NCBI GenBank assembly: GCA_031119515.1
Contig: JAVHXR010000129.1
Location: 1 to 7,447, forward strand
DNA from: Propionicimonas sp.
Lineage (GTDB): Bacteria > Actinomycetota > Actinomycetes > Propionibacteriales > Propionibacteriaceae
DNA: 7,447 bases
Direction: 5' to 3'
Of the stretch, positions 1 to 5,242 are shown in pieces. The notes beneath the pieces were generated by a model that was not told the origin of the DNA, ran no database searches, and saw only the letters and a list, made by a program, of their open reading frames with translations. Position 1 is the stretch's first letter. Each line of letters opens with the position of its first letter. The position numbers were made by a program, and so were the translations under genes.

Positions 1-55
1 GGGTAACAGCCCCGTGCTGCAGCGTCACGGGCCACCGCGGCGGGGCATCTGCCAC
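1..55 (-). CDS. rimJ: RimJ-type GNAT N-acetyltransferase, N-terminal fragment (cut by window edge)
   Basis: Only about 18 codons are visible. Read on the minus strand from a GTG at 55, they give MADAPPRWPVTLQHGAVT, open to the window edge. The Trp-Pro-Val-x-Leu-x-x-Gly start is typical of the short beta-strand that opens RimJ/RimL-type GNAT acetyltransferases, which use acetyl-CoA to acetylate protein N-termini. The GTG lies one base beyond the moeA stop codon, so the two genes would be one transcript. An ATG at 48 is in another frame and stops quickly, so GTG is the best start; no clear Shine-Dalgarno is visible. The position directly after moeA matches mycobacterial Rv0994 (moeA1)-Rv0995 (rimJ). 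The call rests on synteny plus a short peptide; the acetyl-CoA-binding core is outside the window. Confidence 0.6.
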   Translation of the reverse strand, partial: MADAPPRWPVTLQHGAVT

Positions 56-56
56 G

Positions 57-1361
57 CTAGCCCCGCAGCGGCCAGCAGGTGACGTCGGAGTGCGCGCCCA
101 CCTCACCGGTGCCGGGCGGCACCACGATCAGGGTGTCCGCGGCCACGAGGTCGAGGGAGGTCTGGGCGTCCGAGGCGTTCAGCGGTTCGACTCCCCGGTC
201 GCTGGTCCTGGCCAGCACGAAGGTGGTGACCGTCGGATCGGTCGCCAGCGGCCGGGTGACCTGCGCGGAGCCCACCTCGCGATCGGACGGGGCCACGCCG
301 GCGAGCCGGCGCACCAGCGGCCGGGCGAACACCTGGTAGCTGATGTAGCAGGCCGCGGCCCCCCGCGGCAGCACGAGGACGGGGGTTCGGTCCTCACCGA
401 CGACGGCGAAGGCGGCCGGGCCGGCCGGCTCCATCGCTACCTCGCCGGAGTCGACCGTACCGAGTTCGCCCAGCACGCCGATCAGGTCGTCGTCCCGGCC
501 CGCTACCAGCAGGACGAGGTCGGCGCGCGGCAGCTGGTCGGTGATGGTGCGGCGCAACCGGGACGGATCCGACGGCAGGATGCCGATCGGGAACACCTGG
601 GCACCGTCGGCGCGGGCGAGCGCCGCCACCAGCGGCGTCCCGGTGTCGTACACCTGGTGGAGCCGCTCCAGCGGCAGTCCCGGGTCGACGAGTTCGGCGC
701 CCAGGCTGGCGACCACGACGCGGGGCTTCGGGCGGGCGAGCACCTTGTCGATGCCGACCTCGGCGAGCAGGCCGATCGCGCGGGCGTCCAGCACCGAGCC
801 GTTGCCCAGCAGCAGGTCGCCGTCGCTGATCCGCGACCCGGCCAGCACCAGCTCCTGCTGGAACGTCGCCTCGGCGGTGAACTCGACCTCGTCCCCGACC
901 TCGGCAGCAGCCTCCAGCGGCACCACCGCGTCCGCGCCCTCGGGCACCGGCGCGCCGCCGGCGACCTTCACCACGGTGCCGGGCATCAGCGGCGAGCCGC
1001 GGTAGCCTCCGGCGTCGATCTCGCCCACCACGGGCAGCCGCACCGGGTGGCGCGGGGAGGCCCCGACCAGGTTGGAGCCGCGCACCGCCCAGCCGGCGAC
1101 GCTGGCGGAGGTGTAGACCGGAAGGTCGATGTCGGAGTCGATCGACTCGCACAGGGTGAGCCCGGCGGCGTCGAGCAGTCCGATGCCGAACGGACGCAGG
1201 CTGGACACCGCCGCGAGCAGGTTCTCGCGGTGCGCGTCGACCGCGCGTCGCTCGGTGGCGGGGGCGCCGGCGGGCGCGGGAACCGTGGGCTCCGCGAGCG
1301 GCGACGACGAGCCCGGGGAAGAGTCGGAGGGCTGCGGCTTGGAACGTCCGAACAGGGCCAT
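57..1361 (-). CDS. moeA: MoeA/gephyrin-like (Glp-type) protein with eroded catalytic motifs
   Basis: This 434-aa protein has the MoeA fold order but not the usual active site. Residues 1-40 are a Ser/Pro/Ala-rich, probably disordered tail. The MoeA N-terminal and hinge domains follow (about 41-210), then a MoeA/MogA-like domain (about 213-355) and the C-terminal domain IV. Recognisable parts are GWAVR (90-94), LPVVGEIDAGG (109-119), VKVAGGAPVPEGADAVVP (131-148), VYDTG (237-241) and VAMEP (308-312). Changed parts: the catalytic MDGYA is VAGWA (Asp to Ala89), the GDEL motif is GAEL (Glu223 kept), the SGGVSVG loop is replaced by AGRDDDL, MxPGKP is MEPAGP, and PGNPVS is PRGAAA. MoeA normally inserts molybdate into adenylylated molybdopterin. 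This copy looks like a pseudoenzyme, perhaps analogous to corynebacterial Glp, which works in cell division with FtsZ. ATG at 1361 is preferred over an in-frame TTG at 1379, because a -10 element lies 6 bp upstream. Confidence 0.85.
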   Translation of the reverse strand: MALFGRSKPQPSDSSPGSSSPLAEPTVPAPAGAPATERRAVDAHRENLLAAVSSLRPFGIGLLDAAGLTLCESIDSDIDLPVYTSASVAGWAVRGSNLVGASPRHPVRLPVVGEIDAGGYRGSPLMPGTVVKVAGGAPVPEGADAVVPLEAAAEVGDEVEFTAEATFQQELVLAGSRISDGDLLLGNGSVLDARAIGLLAEVGIDKVLARPKPRVVVASLGAELVDPGLPLERLHQVYDTGTPLVAALARADGAQVFPIGILPSDPSRLRRTITDQLPRADLVLLVAGRDDDLIGVLGELGTVDSGEVAMEPAGPAAFAVVGEDRTPVLVLPRGAAACYISYQVFARPLVRRLAGVAPSDREVGSAQVTRPLATDPTVTTFVLARTSDRGVEPLNASDAQTSLDLVAADTLIVVPPGTGEVGAHSDVTCWPLRG

Positions 1362-1378
1362 GCGTTTACCATAGGTCA
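1362..1378. promoter_or_regulatory. Divergent leaderless promoter with overlapping -10 hexamers
   Basis: The 17 bp between the two divergent ATGs (1361 minus, 1379 plus) contain TACCAT on the plus strand (1367-1372) and TATGGT on the minus strand (1373-1368). Both match the actinobacterial -10 pattern TANNNT. Each hexamer ends exactly 6 bp before its own start codon, the spacing expected when transcription begins at the A of ATG. Neither gene has a Shine-Dalgarno in this gap. The two -10 elements share six of their seven base pairs, so polymerase can probably bind in only one direction at a time. The -35 elements would lie inside the opposite gene and were not assigned. The motifs and spacing are seen in the sequence; the leaderless start sites are inferred. 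Confidence 0.65.
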
Positions 1379-1960
1379 ATGACCGGCGAGCCCAGCGCAG
1401 CGCACGCCGTCCTCCTCACCACCGCCAAACAGCGGCTTCGCACCGAACTCGCCGCCCGCCGCGCGGGCTCCGGCAACACCGAGGGCGACCGCACCGCACG
1501 CGCTCTCGAACTGTGCGCCGGCAGCGAGATCGTGGCCTGTTACGCCTCCCGGCCCGGGGAGCCGGACACCTGGGAGCTGATCGACGCGCTGACCGCCGCC
1601 GGCACCCGGGTGCTGCTGCCGGTCCTCACCCGCGAACCGGACTGGGCCTGGTACACCGGGCGCGCCGACCTGAGGGAATCCCGCCGGGGCATCCTGGAGC
1701 CGACCGGCGTCGCGCTCGGCAGCGGGGTCCTCGTCCGGGCGGAATGGGTCTTCGTCCCCGGGCTGGCGGCGACCCGGCGCGGCGAGCGGCTCGGCACCGG
1801 CGGCGGCTGGTACGACCGCGCCCTGCTGAAGACCGCACCCGCCGCCCGTACCGCGATCCTGCTCTACGACGGCGAGGTGGTCGACGACCTGCCGGTCGAA
1901 CCGTGGGACCGTCGCGTGCAGTTCATCCTCACCGCCTCGCAGGTCCAGCGGGCGGAATAG
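1379..1960 (+). CDS. 5-formyltetrahydrofolate cyclo-ligase (5,10-methenyl-THF synthetase)
   Basis: A 193-aa cytoplasmic enzyme that uses ATP to convert 5-formyl-THF to 5,10-methenyl-THF, recovering stored folate into the one-carbon pool. The length is normal for the family. An N-terminal AKQRLRTELAARR helix (16-28) carries the Lys/Arg residues that contact ATP phosphates. The family signature is clear at 126-147: VPGLAATRRGERLGTGG is followed directly by GWYDR, matching the usual PGLAFDxxGxRLGxGxGYYDR. The C-terminal LPVEPWDRRVQFILT (171-185) also fits the family end. The ATG at 1379 has no Shine-Dalgarno but lies 6 bp after TACCAT, so the mRNA is probably leaderless. It diverges from moeA and is followed 84 bp later by the FmdB/Ruc-like gene, as in mycobacteria (Rv0992c-Rv0991c). 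In mycobacteria galU is its divergent neighbour; here that gene is missing from the slot. Confidence 0.93.
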   Translation: MTGEPSAAHAVLLTTAKQRLRTELAARRAGSGNTEGDRTARALELCAGSEIVACYASRPGEPDTWELIDALTAAGTRVLLPVLTREPDWAWYTGRADLRESRRGILEPTGVALGSGVLVRAEWVFVPGLAATRRGERLGTGGGWYDRALLKTAPAARTAILLYDGEVVDDLPVEPWDRRVQFILTASQVQRAE

Positions 1961-2002
1961 CCACGCCACCGGACCCGTTCTGCTTTGGTGGAACCGCTCG
2001 AC

Positions 2003-2016
2003 TACCATGTGATGGT
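2003..2016 (+). promoter_or_regulatory. Candidate -10 box inside a small inverted repeat upstream of the FmdB/Ruc-like gene
   Basis: In the 84-bp gap between the cyclo-ligase and the FmdB-like gene, TACCAT (2003-2008) matches the TANNNT -10 pattern. It would start transcription near 2015, leaving a leader of about 30 nt. The hexamer is embedded in ACCAT-GTG-ATGGT (2004-2016), a perfect 5-bp inverted repeat that could be an operator half-site pair. No good -35 is visible at 17 bp; TTGGTG (1985-1990) is only 12 bp away. GGAACC at 1990-1995 resembles an ECF sigma -35, but no well-spaced partner was found. The gene itself has a Shine-Dalgarno AGGAAG (2033-2038) 6 bp before its ATG. Confidence 0.35.
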
Positions 2017-2044
2017 CGATCCCCGTTGTTGCAGGAAGAAACCC

Positions 2045-2359
2045 ATGCCCACCTATCAGTACCGCTGCACCGAGTGCGCCACCGAGCTGGAAGCTGTGCA
2101 GAGGTTCACAGACGACCCGCTCACCGTGTGCCCGGAGTGCGAGGGCAGCCTGCGCAAGGTGTTCAGCGCGGTCGGCGTCGTCTTCAAGGGGTCGGGGTTC
2201 TACGCCACCGACAGCCGCAGCAAGGGCAAGGCGAACGCCGCCAAGCCGGGCGAGTCGTCCAGCTCCGCCCCCGCAGCCACCCCGGATGCGGCCCCAGCGA
2301 AGAGCGAGACCCGGTCGGAGTCCAAACCGTCGTCCACAGCCTCCACTTCCGCCGCCTGA
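2045..2359 (+). CDS. FmdB-family zinc-ribbon protein, Ruc-like (redox-regulated chaperone type)
   Basis: A 104-aa protein starting MPTYQYRCTEC. The N-terminal FmdB/CxxC_CXXC_SSSS domain (1-55) has two Cys pairs, CTEC (8-11) and CPEC (29-32), expected to bind one zinc. It is followed by LRKVFSAVGVVFKGSGFY (36-53), which is strongly conserved in the family. From about residue 56 to the end the protein is Ser/Ala/Lys/Pro/Glu-rich and almost certainly disordered. This arrangement and the gene neighbourhood match M. tuberculosis Rv0991c (Ruc), a chaperone that responds to oxidation of its zinc cysteines. The older 'FmdB regulatory protein' name does not imply DNA binding. The ATG at 2045 is fixed by the conserved MPTY start and an AGGAAG ribosome site. 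An in-frame upstream extension to 1985 is not supported. Confidence 0.85.
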   Translation: MPTYQYRCTECATELEAVQRFTDDPLTVCPECEGSLRKVFSAVGVVFKGSGFYATDSRSKGKANAAKPGESSSSAPAATPDAAPAKSETRSESKPSSTASTSAA

Positions 2360-2387
2360 GGCCTGTGCACAACTGAGCCATCGGGCC

Positions 2388-2409
2388 GGCCGGAGGCAAG
2401 ACTCCGGTC
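2388..2409 (+). promoter_or_regulatory. Hairpin holding the Shine-Dalgarno of the SAF-domain gene
   Basis: CCGGAG (2390-2395) and CTCCGG (2402-2407) form a perfect 6-bp stem with a 6-nt GCAAGA loop. It extends by one G-T wobble and one G-C pair to 2388-2409, so the stem ends immediately before the ATG at 2410. The only purine-rich ribosome site, GGAGG (2392-2396), lies in the 5' arm and would be paired. Its linear spacing to ATG is 13 nt, longer than usual. The fold could lower translation or act as a switch. Pairing is visible in the sequence; the role is inferred. Confidence 0.45.
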
Positions 2410-3018
2410 ATGCAGTGGCTCTCGTCCTCCTCTCCGTTGCGTCGCGCGCTGCGCTGGCACCGTCGCCTGCTCGCCGCCGGCTTCGCCGCCCTGGCGGTCT
2501 ACTGCGTCCTGGCCGTGCTCACCGGGCGGGACGACACCACGGTCGTGGTCGCCGCCGCGGGGACGATCCCGGGCGGCAGCCCGGTCGTCGCCGCCGACCT
2601 CACCCTGCTCAGGCTCCCCCGGATCGCCGTGCCGGAGGGTGCGCTCACCAGCCTCGACGAGGCGATCGGGCGGACGGTGGTCGCCCCCGTCCCGGCGCGA
2701 GGCGTGCTCACCGCGGCGGCCTTCTCCTCCAGCGGGGAGCTGGTCGCAGCCGGCCGGCTCGCCGTCCCGGTCACCCTGGAGGACACGGCGGCCGTCGGGC
2801 TGCTCGCCGTCGGGGACCGGATCGACCTGCTCGGCACCGGCAGCTCAGGGACGGTCGTGGTGCTGGCGCAGGATGCCCGGGTGGTCGCCCTCCCGACCAC
2901 CGGAACCGACGGCCTGCTGGGCAGCGGGACCGTGGTCGTCGTGGTCGACCTGAGCCGCGAGGAGGCGACCCGGGTGGTGGCGGCGGCCGGCTCACCCCTC
3001 GGGTTCGCACTGCACTGA
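2410..3018 (+). CDS. Membrane-anchored SAF-domain protein (CpaB/RcpC-like)
   Basis: A 202-aa protein. Residues 1-19 are basic and cytosolic (RRALRWHRR at 11-19). One hydrophobic segment (about 20-38, LLAAGFAALAVYCVLAVLT) anchors it, with the rest outside. A SAF domain follows (about 44-106), with the family pattern of a beta strand, IPGGSPVVAADL (53-64) and IGRTVVAPVPARGVL (86-100). A second, RcpC/CpaB-like part covers about 118-202, with VPVTLEDTAAVGLLAVGDRIDLL (119-141, described in two joined pieces) and a beta-rich Val stretch near 174-180. CpaB proteins assemble the Flp/Tad pilus base, but no other pilus gene is in the window. A single SAF gene beside mscL suggests a stand-alone envelope role. 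The domain call is good; the function is unknown. Confidence 0.8.
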   Translation: MQWLSSSSPLRRALRWHRRLLAAGFAALAVYCVLAVLTGRDDTTVVVAAAGTIPGGSPVVAADLTLLRLPRIAVPEGALTSLDEAIGRTVVAPVPARGVLTAAAFSSSGELVAAGRLAVPVTLEDTAAVGLLAVGDRIDLLGTGSSGTVVVLAQDARVVALPTTGTDGLLGSGTVVVVVDLSREEATRVVAAAGSPLGFALH

Positions 3019-3031
3019 CCGGTGGGGTTCC

Positions 3032-3068
3032 TAGACTGTTGCGCCCCGGTTTCCGATCCCCAAGGAGA
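3032..3068 (+). promoter_or_regulatory. mscL: Candidate mscL promoter -10 and Shine-Dalgarno
   Basis: TAGACT (3032-3037) matches TANNNT and would start transcription near 3044, giving a leader of about 28 nt. A strong ribosome site AAGGAGA (3062-3068) follows, 3 nt before the ATG at 3072. No convincing -35 is seen 16-18 bp upstream. The gap after the SAF stop is 53 bp, so mscL may also be read through from upstream. Confidence 0.4.
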
Positions 3069-3071
3069 AGC

Positions 3072-3443
3072 ATGAAGGGCTTCAGGGACTTCCTGATGCG
3101 TGGCAACCTGGTCGACCTCGCGGTCGCCGTGATCATCGGCGCCGCATTCGGCGCCGTGGTCAGCACCTTCACCCAGGTGGTCCTCGACATCGTCGGGCTG
3201 CTGGGCGGCAACCCCGACTTCAGCACGGTCAGCATCGGCCCCATCGTGGTGGGGCCGTTCATCAACGCCGTGGTGTCGTTCGTGATCGTGGCCACGATCG
3301 TCTACTTCGGCGTGATCAGGCCGGTGGACGCGCTCCAGAACCTGCGCAGGAAGGACGAGGAGTCGCAGCCGGCCAAGCCGACCAGCGAGGAGCTGCTGAC
3401 CGAGATCCGTGACCTGCTGAGGGCGCAGCAGCGCTCCAGTTGA
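3072..3443 (+). CDS. mscL: Large-conductance mechanosensitive channel MscL
   Basis: A 123-aa inner-membrane channel subunit. The homopentamer opens under membrane tension to release solutes during hypo-osmotic shock. The start MKGFRDFLMRGNLVDLAVAV is the signature N-terminus: an amphipathic helix (1-12), then TM1 (about 14-44) with the gate-lining IIGAAFGAVV (21-30). A short extracellular loop (about 45-60) precedes TM2 (about 62-85), ending at YFGVIRP. The C-terminal cytoplasmic bundle helix is SEELLTEIRDLLRAQQ (105-120), as in other MscL. It is shorter than M. tuberculosis MscL (151 aa) in both the loop and the tail. The ATG at 3072 is set by the conserved MKGF start and AAGGAGA. Its stop lies 7 bp from the stop of the convergent 127-aa gene, leaving almost no room for separate terminators. 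Confidence 0.95.
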   Translation: MKGFRDFLMRGNLVDLAVAVIIGAAFGAVVSTFTQVVLDIVGLLGGNPDFSTVSIGPIVVGPFINAVVSFVIVATIVYFGVIRPVDALQNLRRKDEESQPAKPTSEELLTEIRDLLRAQQRSS

Positions 3444-3450
3444 CCAGGGC

Positions 3451-3834
3451 TCAGCTGCCGTGGTGCGGCGGGACGTCGCGCATCAGCCGCTGCTCATCGG
3501 AGTCGAGCCTGGTGCGCCTGCTCGGCCCCCGCACCTCCAGCGAGCCGAGCCCGAGCTGGTTCCTGGCCGCCGCGAGCGCTGCGTGCAACTGCGCTGCCCC
3601 ACACCCTGCGCGCAGCCGGGGCGGGATCTGGTGCGGCCACGGCTGCTCGCCGGCGACCCGTGACCTGGCGTGCCCGGCGATCCTGGCCGCCGGCCACCCC
3701 TCGCGGGCCAGGTCGGCGAGCAGGCCGGGGATCTCCGGGCGCCCTGGCTCGGGCAGGTCGAGTTCCTCACCCACCAGCGCCGCAGCGATCGCGGCGTGCC
3801 AGCGCGGCCGGTCCGGCGGCACGGGGCCGGTCAT
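3451..3834 (-). CDS. Hypothetical 127-aa protein, translationally coupled to the UGPase gene
   Basis: I do not recognise the family. The ATG (3834-3832) overlaps the UGPase stop codon as ATGA, a normal arrangement for translational coupling, which strongly supports this as a real gene and fixes its start. The product is Arg/Ala/Pro-rich with two likely helical blocks, RWHAAIAAALVGEEL (11-25) and LLADLAREGWPAARIAGHAR (38-57), then AAQLHAALAAARNQLGLG (80-97). It ends in a basic, probably flexible tail (102-127) with HH near the end. One cysteine (Cys78), no signal peptide and no transmembrane segment are visible, so it is probably cytoplasmic. The second block has a helix-turn-helix-like rhythm, but this is too weak to call. 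No Shine-Dalgarno stands out; reinitiation after the UGPase is likely. Confidence 0.7.
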   Translation of the reverse strand: MTGPVPPDRPRWHAAIAAALVGEELDLPEPGRPEIPGLLADLAREGWPAARIAGHARSRVAGEQPWPHQIPPRLRAGCGAAQLHAALAAARNQLGLGSLEVRGPSRRTRLDSDEQRLMRDVPPHHGS

Positions 3835-5186
3835 CGATAGCTTCGCCGGCCGCCGTCGTCGGTGAGCGCCACCTCCCCGACCACCTCCGACGGAGCGTCG
3901 AACACCCAGTCCCCGCGCACCACCAGTGACTCCGCGCGCCGCAACGAGGGCACCACTCTCACCCGCTCGTCGAAGTCGTCGACAAGCTTGTAGAACCGGT
4001 CGTCGAGGTCGACGCCGGGGATCTGCGAGCCGGCCGTCAGCCGGCCGTCGTCGCCGAGCTCGAAGACGTCCGAGCGCAGCAGCATCAGCTCGTTGGTGGT
4101 CTTGACGGGCAGGAAGCGATCCCTCCCGACGGCGATCGCCCTGGCGCCGGGGAACACCTCGATCGCCGAGCCCATCGCGGTCTCGAACTGCACCACCCGC
4201 GGCGACGTCGGGTCGGTCGGGTCGACCGTCTTCTCGTTGCGGATCAGCGGCAGGCCGAGGACGCCGTCCCGCTGGACCATGGCGTCGCGCACCTGGCCGA
4301 CGTCGAGCCAGAGGTTGTTGGCGTGGAAGTAGGGGTGCCGGAACTCGTCTGTGAAGTAGTGCAGCTCGTCAGCCGCGGTCTGCGCGGTGTCGCGCAGGAT
4401 CAGCTGGCCGTCGCTGCGGCGCACCGCGAGGTGGCCGCCCTTGCGGTCGTTGACCGTCCGGGGGCACACCTCGGCGGCGTACGCCGCGCCGGTCGAGGCG
4501 AACCAGCCGGCCAGTCGCCGGTCGGGCGCTGCGCCGAGGTTGTCGCCGTTGGCGACGCTGATGTAGCGGAACCCCGCCTCCAGCAGGGCGTCCAGGATGC
4601 CGGACCCCCACAGCGCCGGGTAGAGGTCGCCGTGGCCCGGTGGGCACCACTCGAGGCTCGGGTCGGCCGGCCACTGCACCGGAGTCAGGTCGTCGCGCCG
4701 GATCTTGGGCTCCGCGTTCTGCAGGAAGTCCAGCGGCAGCCCGTCCACCGCGAGGTCGGGATACCGCGCCAGGTGCGCCAGGGTGTCGTCCCGGGTGCGG
4801 AAGCTGTCCATGAACAGCAGCGGCAGGCGGACGCCGTGGCGCTGCCGGGCGTGGCGGACCTGGGCGACGATCAGGTCGAGGAAGTTCTTGCCGTCGCGGA
4901 CGGGGAGCAGCGACTTCGCCCGGTCGAGCCCCATCGAGGTCCCCAGGCCGCCGTTCAGCTTGATGATCACGGTCTTCGCGAAGGCGTCGTCCGCATCGGC
5001 CTCCCCGACCTCGACCCGGTCCAGCTGGGGCGGGTCGGCCAACGGCTCGATGGTGTCCTCCGGGATGAGGCCGGTGACCCCGGACTCGGCGAGCCGGTAG
5101 TAGTGGGAGAACACCCCGATCGCCACCGGGTCGACGCCGGCGGCGGTCATCTTCGCGGTGGCCAGGGACAAGCCGAGTTCGCTCAT
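3831..5186 (-). CDS. Eukaryotic-type UTP-glucose-1-phosphate uridylyltransferase (UGP2/UDPGP family)
   Basis: A 451-aa cytoplasmic enzyme making UDP-glucose and pyrophosphate from UTP and glucose-1-phosphate, for glycans, trehalose and envelope polysaccharides. It belongs to the UDPGP family of eukaryotic UGPases, not the bacterial GalU family. Motifs in order: IIKLNGGLGTSMG (74-86) with Lys91 following as the nucleotide-binding loop; PLLFMDSFRTRDDT (122-135); FLQNAEPKI (154-162); CPPGHGDLYPALWGSGILD (181-199); ISVANGDNLGA (209-219); RKGGHL (248-253); FHANNLWLDV (287-296); VQFETAMGSAI (332-342); and DRFLPVKTTNELMLL (356-370), which carries the conserved Lys362. A short C-terminal beta-helix domain covers about 375-445. 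The ATG at 5186 is chosen because MSELGLSLATAKM starts the conserved N-terminus and a -10 box is 6 bp upstream. The open frame extends to 5423 but lacks coding character. Confidence 0.93.
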   Translation of the reverse strand: MSELGLSLATAKMTAAGVDPVAIGVFSHYYRLAESGVTGLIPEDTIEPLADPPQLDRVEVGEADADDAFAKTVIIKLNGGLGTSMGLDRAKSLLPVRDGKNFLDLIVAQVRHARQRHGVRLPLLFMDSFRTRDDTLAHLARYPDLAVDGLPLDFLQNAEPKIRRDDLTPVQWPADPSLEWCPPGHGDLYPALWGSGILDALLEAGFRYISVANGDNLGAAPDRRLAGWFASTGAAYAAEVCPRTVNDRKGGHLAVRRSDGQLILRDTAQTAADELHYFTDEFRHPYFHANNLWLDVGQVRDAMVQRDGVLGLPLIRNEKTVDPTDPTSPRVVQFETAMGSAIEVFPGARAIAVGRDRFLPVKTTNELMLLRSDVFELGDDGRLTAGSQIPGVDLDDRFYKLVDDFDERVRVVPSLRRAESLVVRGDWVFDAPSEVVGEVALTDDGGRRSYR

Positions 5187-5192
5187 GGCTTG

Positions 5193-5221
5193 ATCGTAGG
5201 AGAACCGGTCGGGGCGGTCAC
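5193..5221 (-). promoter_or_regulatory. Proximal leaderless promoter of the UGPase gene
   Basis: On the minus strand GTGACC (5221-5216), 17 bp, then TACGAT (5198-5193), then 6 bp to ATG at 5186. The first matches TTGACA at four of six positions and the second matches TANNNT. The spacing places the transcription start at the start codon, and no Shine-Dalgarno precedes the ATG. This is the same TANNNT-N6-ATG architecture as at moeA and the cyclo-ligase. The motifs are visible; activity is inferred. Confidence 0.6.
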
Positions 5222-5242
5222 AACCGGGTCGGCAGACGAAGT

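Noticed and set aside
90..1382. Long plus-strand open frame (about 430 codons) opposite moeA
   Set aside because: It is Arg/Gly/His/Gln-rich and antisense to a clear MoeA-family protein. High-GC genes routinely leave the opposite frame open.
1990..2017. ECF-sigma promoter (GGAACC ... GGTC) for the Ruc-like gene
   Set aside because: The spacing is about 18 bp to a weak GGTC, and the next CGTT is 28 bp away. Not strong enough to call, although SigH-type control of homologues would make it attractive.
2286..3071. In-frame upstream extension of MscL
   Set aside because: The extension is Arg/Pro-rich shadow of the SAF gene. MKGF at 3072 with AAGGAGA is the family start.
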